Of a stretch of 50,521 bases of DNA, positions 23,381-31,449 are shown piece after piece. Each line of letters starts with the position of its first letter. The stretch's first letter is position 1. Origin of the DNA: an uncultured Phycisphaerales bacterium (GTDB lineage Bacteria; Planctomycetota; Phycisphaerae; Sedimentisphaerales; Anaerobacaceae); NCBI GenBank assembly GCA_937927975.1, contig CALEZT010000095.1, positions 1-50,521 of the forward strand, in the 5' to 3' direction. The position numbers and the translations under genes were made by a program. Below the pieces are notes generated by a model. The model ran no database searches, was not told where the DNA came from, and saw only the letters and a list, made by a program, of their open reading frames with translations.

Positions 23381-24345
23381 GTCGAAGCCGTCATGACGAG
23401 AGGGTTCAGTTTGTTCGGTCGCGGTTTGCGAACCGCCGGGCTTTCCTGCAATCTGCTGCGGCCATCGCCGCCGGGCCGACCCTCGTTTCGCTCTCCTGCG
23501 TCGCCGACAATCCGTCGATGCGAGATCGCCGCGTCGTGCGCTTCGGCATCGTCACCGATTGTCACTACGCCGACGCGAATCCCGCCGGCACGCGGTTCTA
23601 CCGCGAGTCGCTGGAGAAGCTCTCCGAATGCATCGACCGGATGAACGCCGAACGCGTCGATTTCGTGATCGAACTCGGCGATTTCAAGGATCAGGACACG
23701 CCGCCGGTCGAGAGCCGAACGCTGACCTATCTCCGCGAGGTTGAGGCCGTGTTCCGCCGCTTCCAGGGACGACGATACCATGTCCTGGGCAACCACGACA
23801 TGGACAGTCTGTCGAAAAAGCAGTTCCTCGACAATGTCGAGAACACAGGCATCGAGGCCGGACGCAGCTACTATTCGTTCGACGTGCGAGGTCTGCATTG
23901 CGTCGCGCTCGACGCGAACTATCGAGCCGACGGCCGCGATTACGACCACGGCAACTTCGACTGGACGGATGCGAATGTCCCGGCCCATGAACTCGATTGG
24001 TTGCGGCAGGATCTGGCGGCGTGTGAAGGGCCGGCCGTCGTTTTCATTCACCAATTGCTCGATGGCAAAGGCGCGGTCTATGTGAAGAACGCCCCTGAGG
24101 TCCGACGAGTCTTGCAGGAGTCGGACAAGGTTCTTGCGGTCTTTCAGGGCCACCATCACGAGGGGGCCTACAGCCGGATCGAGGGAATCCATTACTACAC
24201 CCTCAAAGGGGTCGTGGAAGGTTCAGGCCTGGAGAACAACTCGTACGCGATCGTCGAAGTCAAGCGGGATCACGATCTGATCGTCACCGGCTGTCGCAAG
24301 GCGGTGAGCAGAGCCCTCAGCGGCACGATGGGCGGATGTTCTTGA
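23377..24345 (+). CDS. Exported metallophosphoesterase (calcineurin-like), Tat substrate
   Basis: The start overlaps the previous stop by 4 bp (ATGA). The N-terminus has a twin-arginine-like motif (NRRAFLQSAAAIAAG) followed by a hydrophobic stretch, so export by Tat is likely. All metal-binding motifs of the family are visible: D61 and H63 (VTDCHYAD), G101-D102 (ELGDFKDQ), N139-H140-D141 (LGNHDMD), H224 (FIHQLL) and the H258-H259-H260 cluster (GHHHEG). This supports an active dinuclear metal hydrolase acting outside the cytoplasm. The substrate is unknown: a phosphomonoester or diester, or a nucleotide. Its place between an amidotransferase and a small secreted protein gives no clear answer. 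Confidence 0.92.
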   Translation: MSRSRHDERVQFVRSRFANRRAFLQSAAAIAAGPTLVSLSCVADNPSMRDRRVVRFGIVTDCHYADANPAGTRFYRESLEKLSECIDRMNAERVDFVIELGDFKDQDTPPVESRTLTYLREVEAVFRRFQGRRYHVLGNHDMDSLSKKQFLDNVENTGIEAGRSYYSFDVRGLHCVALDANYRADGRDYDHGNFDWTDANVPAHELDWLRQDLAACEGPAVVFIHQLLDGKGAVYVKNAPEVRRVLQESDKVLAVFQGHHHEGAYSRIEGIHYYTLKGVVEGSGLENNSYAIVEVKRDHDLIVTGCRKAVSRALSGTMGGCS

Positions 24346-24357
24346 GAGGATGCTACC

Positions 24358-24843
24358 ATGAGAAGGCGTCTGATTGGCGGAATGTTGGTTCTGGGGGCGG
24401 CCCTGGCGATCGCGCAACAGGACGATGCGGCCCGTCAGCGATGGCTGCAATGGCGGGAGTCGCAGAACAAGGCGATTCAGGCGATCCAGGCCGACGGGGT
24501 GAAGCTCCGCGCCGCGTTCGACGAAGCGGGCAGGGCCATGCCGGCTCCTGAAGGGTGGGCGAGCCTGTCCGAACGGGAGAGGGATGAGTTTCGTCGGGCG
24601 AGCCGTGTCCGCTGGGAGGAACATCTGAAGGTCTTGGCCGACATCGAGGAGCAGGTCGCGGTCTTGAAGGGGCCCTGGCAGTTGCGGACCGAGTTGGATG
24701 AAGCGATCCAGGAACTGACCGCGATCCGCGATCTGGCCCGCCAGGAGAAGGCGGTGAAGGCCGCAGAGCGGATCCAGAGTCTGATCGACCGACGGCAGGC
24801 CCGATACAACCAGACCATCCAGAAGCTCGGACTCCAGCCGTGA
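24358..24843 (+). CDS. Small secreted helical protein, unknown function (161 aa)
   Basis: It has a short signal peptide (MRRRLIGGMLVLGAALAIA). The rest is charged and predicted helical, with Ala-, Glu- and Arg-rich stretches and little sign of a globular beta-fold, so a coiled-coil or helical-bundle periplasmic protein is likely. I recognise no family. It is translationally linked on both sides: 12 bp after the phosphoesterase, with its stop codon overlapping a possible GTG start of the acyltransferase. Confidence 0.85.
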   Translation: MRRRLIGGMLVLGAALAIAQQDDAARQRWLQWRESQNKAIQAIQADGVKLRAAFDEAGRAMPAPEGWASLSERERDEFRRASRVRWEEHLKVLADIEEQVAVLKGPWQLRTELDEAIQELTAIRDLARQEKAVKAAERIQSLIDRRQARYNQTIQKLGLQP

Positions 24844-24857
24844 CGGAGGCGTCAGCC

Positions 24858-26153
24858 ATGGAGACGCCCTTCAGCCCGGCGGAATCCGAGGGTCTTGCGA
24901 CGTCGGTTTCGACGCCGGCCTCATCACGCATCGCGTCCATCGACGCGGTCCGCGGCCTGGTCATGTTCACCATGATCTTCGTCAACGACATCGCAGGGGT
25001 GTCGGACAAGATCGTCCCCGCCTGGATGCGCCACTATCACGGACCCGATGGGATGACCTTCGTCGATCTGGTCTTCCCGGCCTTTCTGTTCATCGTCGGC
25101 ATGTCGATCCCCTTCGCCTTGGGCGCCCGCGTCGCGAGGGGCGAGCCGTGGTGGAAATGCCTGGGGCACGTCGTGACCCGCACACTGGCGCTGCTGTTCA
25201 TCGGCGTTCTGATGGTCAACGAGTCGCCCGACCCCAGTCAGATGGGCTGGTCCGCCTCGCTCTGGTGCATGCTGATGTACTTGTCGGCGATCTTGTGGTT
25301 GGGCTCGATTTCCCCGATGCGAGGGAAGGGTTCCTCGCCGGATCGGAGGCGGATCTTCAACGCCGTCGGCAGAGTTCTTCGCGCCGTCGGTTTCGTCTGC
25401 CTGGTGTGGCTCGCCTTCACCTGGCGAGGCGAGGGTGGCCGGCGGATCATCTCGCTTTCTCCTTTCTCCATCAACACGCAATGGTGGGGCATCCTCGGGC
25501 TGATCGGCTGGGCATACCTCGTATCGGCGATTGTCTTTCTGCTCTTTCGGATTCGCAGCACTGCCTTGCTCGGTTGCATGGTGCTGCTGATGTGCCTGTA
25601 TCCGGCGAGTCGGACCGGTGCATTCGAGCACTTCCCGTTGGCCCGCTATGTCGGTATCGGAAACACGCTGGGTTCTCAGGCGGCCATCTCCGTCGGCGGC
25701 ATGCTCCTGGCTTGCGTCCTCATCAGCCCCGACCTTTGCGACAAGCGATCGTTGAGCCGCTTCACAGTTCTATTCATCGTCGGTTGTTCGGCCGGCGCGC
25801 TGTTGCTCGACGGCCTGTACGGCATCAACAAGAACGCCGCGACTCCGTCCTGGTGCCTTTGGGCCTGCGCAATCACGGCGGCAATCTGGTCGATCCTGCA
25901 CCTTCTCTGCAAGACTCGCGCGGGCCGTCTGTTGGCCTCGCCGCTTGCCGTCGCCGGTCGAAATGTCCTGTTGGCGTACCTCCTGAGCAACGTGCTCTGG
26001 TTCGTCTTGGACCTGTTGTCGCTGGGCGAGTGGTACGGCGGGCTCGCCGAGCCCCATCTTGCCAACGCGGTCGGCCGCTCGGCCGGCACTGCAGTCGTTC
26101 TCCTTTCATTCTCCGTCGTGCTCAACCGTCTCGGATTCCGCCTGAAGCTGTAG
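24858..26153 (+). CDS. Multipass membrane acyltransferase, HGSNAT/DUF5009-like (431 aa)
   Basis: I prefer the ATG at 24858, with GGAGG eight bases before it; a GTG at 24840 overlapping the previous stop is the alternative. The protein has ten or more hydrophobic segments and the family signatures RIASIDAVRGLVMFTMIFVN and MTFVDLVFPAFLFIVGMSI of the heparan-alpha-glucosaminide N-acetyltransferase-like / DUF5009 group. It sits in the inner membrane and would move an acetyl or acyl group across it to a sugar or other acceptor. It is often found near glycoside hydrolase genes in Planctomycetes and Bacteroidetes. The acceptor here is unknown. Confidence 0.88.
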   Translation: METPFSPAESEGLATSVSTPASSRIASIDAVRGLVMFTMIFVNDIAGVSDKIVPAWMRHYHGPDGMTFVDLVFPAFLFIVGMSIPFALGARVARGEPWWKCLGHVVTRTLALLFIGVLMVNESPDPSQMGWSASLWCMLMYLSAILWLGSISPMRGKGSSPDRRRIFNAVGRVLRAVGFVCLVWLAFTWRGEGGRRIISLSPFSINTQWWGILGLIGWAYLVSAIVFLLFRIRSTALLGCMVLLMCLYPASRTGAFEHFPLARYVGIGNTLGSQAAISVGGMLLACVLISPDLCDKRSLSRFTVLFIVGCSAGALLLDGLYGINKNAATPSWCLWACAITAAIWSILHLLCKTRAGRLLASPLAVAGRNVLLAYLLSNVLWFVLDLLSLGEWYGGLAEPHLANAVGRSAGTAVVLLSFSVVLNRLGFRLKL

Positions 26154-26173
26154 CCCTGATTGGGAGGCCATTG

Positions 26174-28309
26174 ATGATACGCAAAGGGATCGTTTGTAGG
26201 GTGCTGATCGGCATATTCGTGGGATGGGCTTCCGCTCATGCGGACAACTTCCCGATCGACCGCCATGCCCTGGTGACCCGGCACAACGTCACGCTCAGCA
26301 AGCCCGATCCATTGACCCCGATGAGCGTCGGCAACGGCGAGTTCGCTTTCACCGCGGACATCACGGGTCTTCAGACGTTTCCCGGGTATCACCAGAAGGG
26401 CATGTCGCTGGGCACGCTGTCCCAGTGGGGGTGGCACAGCGAGCCGAATCCGAAGGGCTACACGCTGTCGGACGCCTTGAGCGAGTACACGGCAGCGGGA
26501 CGCATGGTGCCGTACGCGGCCGGCGGCGCTCCCTCGGGCGGTTACTCGCCCGCCGCGAACTGGCTTCGGGCCAATCCGCATCGGCTGCATCTGGGCCGGA
26601 TCGGGCTGCACCTCGCCAAGGCGGATGGTTCGCCCGCCGGGATCGACGATCTGACCGAGACCGCCCAAGCCCTGGATCTGTGGGCGGGCATGCTCTCCAG
26701 TCGTTTCAAGGTGGACGGACAGCCGGTAAGTGTCGGCACAGTCTGCCACCCGACCCGCGATCTGCTGGCGGTTCGCATCGAGTCGCCTCTGCTGGAGAGC
26801 CAGCGGCTGTCGATCCGTCTGGCGTTTCCCTATGGCAGCACGGAATGGGGACGAGACGCCCAGTGGGGTTTGGACGATCGGCACGAGACGGTCTGCCACG
26901 TCGCCGACCGGCAGGCGCATTGGACGCGGACTCTGGATGCAGACCGCTACTACGTTCGTGCGACCTGGTCGGCGGGGGGGCAGGTGCACGCGCTCTCCTT
27001 GCACGAGTACGAAATCCGCCTGCAGGGCGGGGCCACGCTGGAATTCGTCATCGCGTTTTCGCCGAAGGAGATCGCCGAGCCGATGCCTGCCTTCGACGAG
27101 GTTCGCGCCGCGTCGGCCGATCATTGGCGTCGCTTCTGGCTCTCCGGCGGAGCGATCGATTTCTCGCTCTGCACCGATCCCCGCGCGACCGAGTTGGAGC
27201 GAAGGGTCGTGCTCTCGCAATACCTCATGGCGATCCAATGCGCCGGCTCGCGTCCGCCCCAGGAGACAGGCCTGACCTGCAACAGTTGGCATGGCAAGTC
27301 GCACCTCGAAATGCACTGGTGGCACGGCGTGCACTTCGCTCTCTGGAATCGGCTGGAGCTTCTGGAGCGAAGCCTGGCCTGGTACGAATCGATCCTCCCG
27401 CTGGCCCGGGGCACCGCCAACTTGCAGGGCTATGACGGCGCTCGCTGGCCCAAGATGGTCGGCCCGGACGGACGCGAGAGCCCCAGCAGTGTGGGTGTGT
27501 TCCTGATCTGGCAGCAGCCCCATCCTATTTATTACGCCCAGTTGTGCTACCGTGCCCGGCCCACCCGCGAGACTCTGGACCGCTATCGCAGGATTGTCTT
27601 CGAAACCGCGCAGTTCATGGCGTCCTACGCGGCGTGGGATGAAGCGAACCGTCGTTATGTGCTGGGGCCTGCGATGATCCCCGCCCAGGAGAGTTATGGC
27701 TCCGACCGAGCCCGCAATCTCAATCCGACGTTCGAACTGGCGTACTGGCGATGGGCCCTCGACGTCGCCCAGAGCTGGCGGCAGCGCCTCGGCATGGAGC
27801 GACATCCCAAGTGGGACGACATCATCAACCGCCTCTCACGACCCACGATCCGCGACGGAATCTACACGGGGATCGAGACCCCGCCGTACACGATTCGTCG
27901 AGATCACCCGACGATGGTCGCGGCGTTGGGGTTCGTGCCTTTTTCCAAGCCGTTCATCGATCCTGTGGTGATGAAGCGGACCTACGACAGCGTTCTGGCG
28001 GATTGGGACTGGCCGAGCACGTGGGGTTGGGACTATCCTATGCTCGCCATGACCGCGACCCGACTGGGCGAGCCCGCCAAGGCGGTGGACGCCCTGTTCC
28101 TCGAATCGCCGAAGAACCGCTACCTGGCGAACGGGCACAACTACCAGGCGGCCCGCCTGCCTCTGTACCTGCCCGGCAACGGCGGCCTGCTGACCGCAGT
28201 GGCGATGATGGCCTCAGGCTGGGACGGCTGTCCCGAGGGACGCGCGCCGGGATTCCCGAAAGACGGGACGTGGAACGTGCGATTCGAAGGCCTGTGCCGG
28301 ATGCCTTGA
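26174..28309 (+). CDS. Secreted six-hairpin glycoside hydrolase-like protein, GH65-like (711 aa)
   Basis: GGGAGG precedes the ATG at 26174. A short signal peptide (VLIGIFVGWASAHA) is followed by an N-terminal beta-sandwich with MSVGNGEFAFTADITGLQTF, a pattern seen in GH65 and related families, and then an (alpha/alpha)6 barrel. The stretch HGKSHLEMHWWHGVHFALW (E379) resembles the general-acid region of these enzymes. The C-terminal end has NGHNYQAARLPLYLPGNGG. Length and domain order fit GH65/GH95-type six-hairpin glycosidases, but I cannot fix the family or the linkage. It may remove a terminal sugar, for example fucose, galactose or rhamnose, from arabinan side chains. Confidence 0.75.
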   Translation: MIRKGIVCRVLIGIFVGWASAHADNFPIDRHALVTRHNVTLSKPDPLTPMSVGNGEFAFTADITGLQTFPGYHQKGMSLGTLSQWGWHSEPNPKGYTLSDALSEYTAAGRMVPYAAGGAPSGGYSPAANWLRANPHRLHLGRIGLHLAKADGSPAGIDDLTETAQALDLWAGMLSSRFKVDGQPVSVGTVCHPTRDLLAVRIESPLLESQRLSIRLAFPYGSTEWGRDAQWGLDDRHETVCHVADRQAHWTRTLDADRYYVRATWSAGGQVHALSLHEYEIRLQGGATLEFVIAFSPKEIAEPMPAFDEVRAASADHWRRFWLSGGAIDFSLCTDPRATELERRVVLSQYLMAIQCAGSRPPQETGLTCNSWHGKSHLEMHWWHGVHFALWNRLELLERSLAWYESILPLARGTANLQGYDGARWPKMVGPDGRESPSSVGVFLIWQQPHPIYYAQLCYRARPTRETLDRYRRIVFETAQFMASYAAWDEANRRYVLGPAMIPAQESYGSDRARNLNPTFELAYWRWALDVAQSWRQRLGMERHPKWDDIINRLSRPTIRDGIYTGIETPPYTIRRDHPTMVAALGFVPFSKPFIDPVVMKRTYDSVLADWDWPSTWGWDYPMLAMTATRLGEPAKAVDALFLESPKNRYLANGHNYQAARLPLYLPGNGGLLTAVAMMASGWDGCPEGRAPGFPKDGTWNVRFEGLCRMP

Positions 28310-28357
28310 AGTCAGGCGAGATAACTGTGTTGTTTGACAGGCGTAAGGAGTGACTGG

Positions 28358-31258
28358 ATGGTTGCAGAGTATCGATCGTTGGGCACGACGCAATTTCGCA
28401 GGTTCATCGCGGCCGGTGTCTTCTTGAGCACGCTGGCCGGTTCGGTTGGCGGGGCCGAGACGCACCTGGCCTGGTTCACCGATGCCACCGTGGCCGGCGC
28501 CGCCAGGAGCCCGGCTCCTTCGGATGCTCTGCCTGCGGTCGAGGGCACGTGCGGCCAGGGCGTCTCCCTGACCGGCCCGGCGAAGATGGAATGGCCCACG
28601 CTGCAGCAGCGACAGGGCTACATCAGCTTCTGGGTCCGGCCGAAATGGAATGGCGACGACGGCCAGACGCACCGCCTGCTTCGCATCGGCGACCCCGCCT
28701 CCAACGGTCTGCTCGTGGAGAAATCCGCCGCCGGAATGCTGCGGTTCGTGATGGCCAGCCCTGAGAAGGTCACGGTCTCGCGAAGCAGCGTCGCCGCCTG
28801 GCGGGCCGGACAGTGGCATCACGTCGTCGTCGCCTGGTTCCACAACGGCGGTCACCCGGTCGGTCTTCCCCTGTGGATCGATCACGTGGCGGTGGATGGT
28901 CCCATCGCCGGCGGCTGTCGATTCCTCGATCCGTCGGCGATGTCCGACACGCGTCTCTGGATCGGCGATCCTTCGTCGCAGGCGGATTTCGACGAGCTGA
29001 TCTGCCGCGACCGGCTCGACGCCGAGAACTCCTGGGGGCTCATGGCCACGGTGTACCGCGACTTCTTCCGAACCGCTCCGTATGACGCGATTCGAATCGA
29101 CTCCAAGCCTCAGCGAGTCCCGGCGGATCCTCGCGTCGTCGCGGGCTTCGAGAAGCAGTTCGGTCTCCAGGCTCGACGCGAGGGGCGATGGGAGCCGGTC
29201 ACGGAGTTCGCGGCACGCTATGGCCAGTGGGGATACTTCGACGCCAAACCGTTCATCAGTTGGTCGAGCGGGGACACGTCCATCGCCACGGTCGATGAGA
29301 ACGGCCGCGTGAAAGGGCTCAAGCCAGGCCGCTGTGAAATCCGCGCCGGGTTCAGGGGTCGTGAAGCCGCTTATTCTCTGGACGTGATCTCGCCCGACAA
29401 GCCGGACTTCGATCTGATCTGTGTCGAACTGCACCCGCGGTACCGCAACGATGCGGTCAAGGACCGTCCGGCCGCCGGGGAGAACATGACCGCGCGCGTG
29501 CGAGTCGGCAACTTCGGGCCGGCGACGTTGCCCGCCGGAGCGGAGGTCCGGCTGGAGCTTGTGCCGGTTGCTGAGACGAACAGCTATCGATTCGATCCGT
29601 CCCTTTCGCCTGAGAAGGCGTTCCCCGCGACGATCGATCGCGATCTGGCCTCGGGCGAAGAAACCGCGGTGGAGTTCAAGTTCCCCTATCCCGCGAAGCC
29701 CCAGTGGATGCGAGTGCGGCTTGACCCCGACCAGCGGATCGACGAGTTCTGCGAGGCCAACAACGAATCGATCGAGCGGACCGACGCGAGGCCGATTCAA
29801 CTCGGCTATCGGCCGGCCGTGCTGAAATCGTGCCTGGCCGAGAAGAAGATCAATCATGTCGGCTCGCTGAGCTACTACGATTGGCTCCTCGCGGAGAAAC
29901 TGCGGATGGACGTCATGCTCCCCGAGGCCGTCTGGCCGACGACCGGGCCTTATGGGGTCGAGGAGGCGTACCGCGTGGACGCGGTGACCGCGCTGGAAGA
30001 CTGCTCGTGGGACGACCAGCCGTACAATCGCAACGCGGTCTACTACGACGGAGGGTTCCCCGTCGATGAACCGGTGGATTTCACGACCGTGGACGCCGCG
30101 ATCATCCACGAGTTCGGCCACACGATCCTCAGCCAGCCCGATCTCTACGGCTATGGCGTAAAAGCCTCCAACATCTTCCTGACCGATGCACAAGGCAAGC
30201 CGTACGCGGGTTCGCCTCTGCTGCCTGTGATCGAGGGCGACGAACTGATGCCGTTCTCGCCGGGCGTCAACATTCCCTGCGGCGGCGCGTATCCTTCGCT
30301 GATGGACAGTTGCCAGCAATGGCTGCACTCCTCGCAGGCGGGCCATATCAAGCACTACAAAGGCTACCGCCAGGATCGGTTCTGGGGCACGCAGGGACGT
30401 CTGATCCCCACCCGGGCCAACTGGCTGCTCGTCTATGACCGCGACGACCAGCCGCTGAAAGGGGCCGCGGTGTATGTCTATCACGTCTCGCAGGTCCCGG
30501 TACAGGACAGCGGCGCCAAGTACTTCACGGATCGGCCCAAGTTCCTCGGCCAGACCGACGATGAGGGCCGCTTCGTGTTCCCGAACGAGACCGACGGCGA
30601 GTGGGACGACCCCGAGACCGACGAGATTGACGGATCGATCCCCGTCTGGAATCCGTTCGGCGGCGCCAAGACCGACACCGCGTTCACGCCCAATGTCTGG
30701 ACGGTCGAGGGTCTGCTCCTGCTGAAGATCGTTGCAGGTCAACACGAAGAAATCCAGTTCATGGACCTGATGGCGTTCAACGACGCGTTCCTCGCGGGCA
30801 ACCAGGTCCTCGGCAAGTATCCCATTCGCACGAACCTGCCGGCTTCGGCTGAGCCCACGCCTGTGGTCCGCAAGCCGATTCCCGAGGCGATTCGCGAGAT
30901 CAACAAGCGGCCCGTCGCGGTCGCTCCGGCCGAGATGACGGTTCGCTGCGGCCAGGAGTTCGAGATCGACGGCTCCAAGAGCCAAGAGCCACGATCCCGA
31001 GGGCCAGCCTCTGCACTACCGCTGGGGCGAGCAGGGACAGTGGTTGCAGAGGGATCGGCATCAAGGCCCGGTGGCTCGACTCAAAGCCCCCGACAAGCCC
31101 GGCACGATCGAGTACAAGTTCTGGGTCCTCGACGGCGTTCGTTGCAGCGAGGCCGCGATCATCAAGGTGGAAGTGGTTCCGTGACGGCCGACGGACTTCT
31201 GCTTGCTGGGGCTGATGACGTTCATTCGGGTGGTTCGCCTCCGTCAGCAGGGGCATGA
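28358..31258 (+). CDS. Secreted LamG / Big2 / CARDB / zinc-metallopeptidase-like protein, 3' frameshift
   Basis: The ATG at 28358 follows AAGGAG. After a signal peptide come a LamG domain (about 35-225), a Big2-like bacterial Ig domain (STDSIATVDENGRVKG-like, about 300-350), a CARDB-like domain (PDFDLICVELHPR, 355-460) and a region with a zinc-binding HEFGH motif (residues 584-588; AAIIHEFGHTILSQPDLYG). Then comes a carboxypeptidase-regulatory-like domain. Near residue 870 the frame is broken. A 7-bp tandem duplication at 30975-30988 shifts it, and the last about 90 residues become Arg/Ser-rich. In the shifted frame the sequence continues DPEGQPLHYRW ... AAIIKVEVVP with a stop at 31184, a normal Ig/PKD-like ending. 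The original gene therefore probably ended at 31184. The glycan or peptide target is unknown. Confidence 0.82.
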   Translation: MVAEYRSLGTTQFRRFIAAGVFLSTLAGSVGGAETHLAWFTDATVAGAARSPAPSDALPAVEGTCGQGVSLTGPAKMEWPTLQQRQGYISFWVRPKWNGDDGQTHRLLRIGDPASNGLLVEKSAAGMLRFVMASPEKVTVSRSSVAAWRAGQWHHVVVAWFHNGGHPVGLPLWIDHVAVDGPIAGGCRFLDPSAMSDTRLWIGDPSSQADFDELICRDRLDAENSWGLMATVYRDFFRTAPYDAIRIDSKPQRVPADPRVVAGFEKQFGLQARREGRWEPVTEFAARYGQWGYFDAKPFISWSSGDTSIATVDENGRVKGLKPGRCEIRAGFRGREAAYSLDVISPDKPDFDLICVELHPRYRNDAVKDRPAAGENMTARVRVGNFGPATLPAGAEVRLELVPVAETNSYRFDPSLSPEKAFPATIDRDLASGEETAVEFKFPYPAKPQWMRVRLDPDQRIDEFCEANNESIERTDARPIQLGYRPAVLKSCLAEKKINHVGSLSYYDWLLAEKLRMDVMLPEAVWPTTGPYGVEEAYRVDAVTALEDCSWDDQPYNRNAVYYDGGFPVDEPVDFTTVDAAIIHEFGHTILSQPDLYGYGVKASNIFLTDAQGKPYAGSPLLPVIEGDELMPFSPGVNIPCGGAYPSLMDSCQQWLHSSQAGHIKHYKGYRQDRFWGTQGRLIPTRANWLLVYDRDDQPLKGAAVYVYHVSQVPVQDSGAKYFTDRPKFLGQTDDEGRFVFPNETDGEWDDPETDEIDGSIPVWNPFGGAKTDTAFTPNVWTVEGLLLLKIVAGQHEEIQFMDLMAFNDAFLAGNQVLGKYPIRTNLPASAEPTPVVRKPIPEAIREINKRPVAVAPAEMTVRCGQEFEIDGSKSQEPRSRGPASALPLGRAGTVVAEGSASRPGGSTQSPRQARHDRVQVLGPRRRSLQRGRDHQGGSGSVTADGLLLAGADDVHSGGSPPSAGA
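30975..30991. repeat. 7-bp tandem repeat (CCAAGAG)2.4 causing a frameshift
   Basis: Bases 30975-30981 and 30982-30988 are identical (CCAAGAG) and are followed by CCA. Removing one copy restores the frame and gives GSKSHDPEGQPLHYRW, a natural Ig/PKD-like sequence. Confidence 0.85.
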
Positions 31259-31351
31259 CGCAAAAGGGCGACAATACGTCTTGAACGCGGTTGCCTGCGC
31301 GGGTTTTGTGACTCGAAATGCCCTAAAATGCCTGTGTTCCGGCGATTAGAA

Positions 31352-31380
31352 TTGCCTCTGTTTGCTCTTACTTCTATAAT
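31352..31380 (+). promoter_or_regulatory. Near-consensus sigma-70 promoter
   Basis: TTGCCT (31352-31357), 17-bp spacer, TATAAT (31375-31380), about 70 bp before the ATG at 31450. This is the best sigma-70-type promoter found in the window and starts a new transcript after the arabinose block. Confidence 0.75.
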
Positions 31381-31449
31381 ATCCTCCGTGGCAAAGTGTC
31401 CCTGTATACGCAGGGTGCATCCCGAAAAGTGTGTGGAAGGAGGACAACC

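Noticed and set aside
25148..26173. Possible N-terminal extension of the six-hairpin glycosidase
   Set aside because: It overlaps the acyltransferase gene in another frame. The ATG at 26174 has a good ribosome-binding site and signal peptide.
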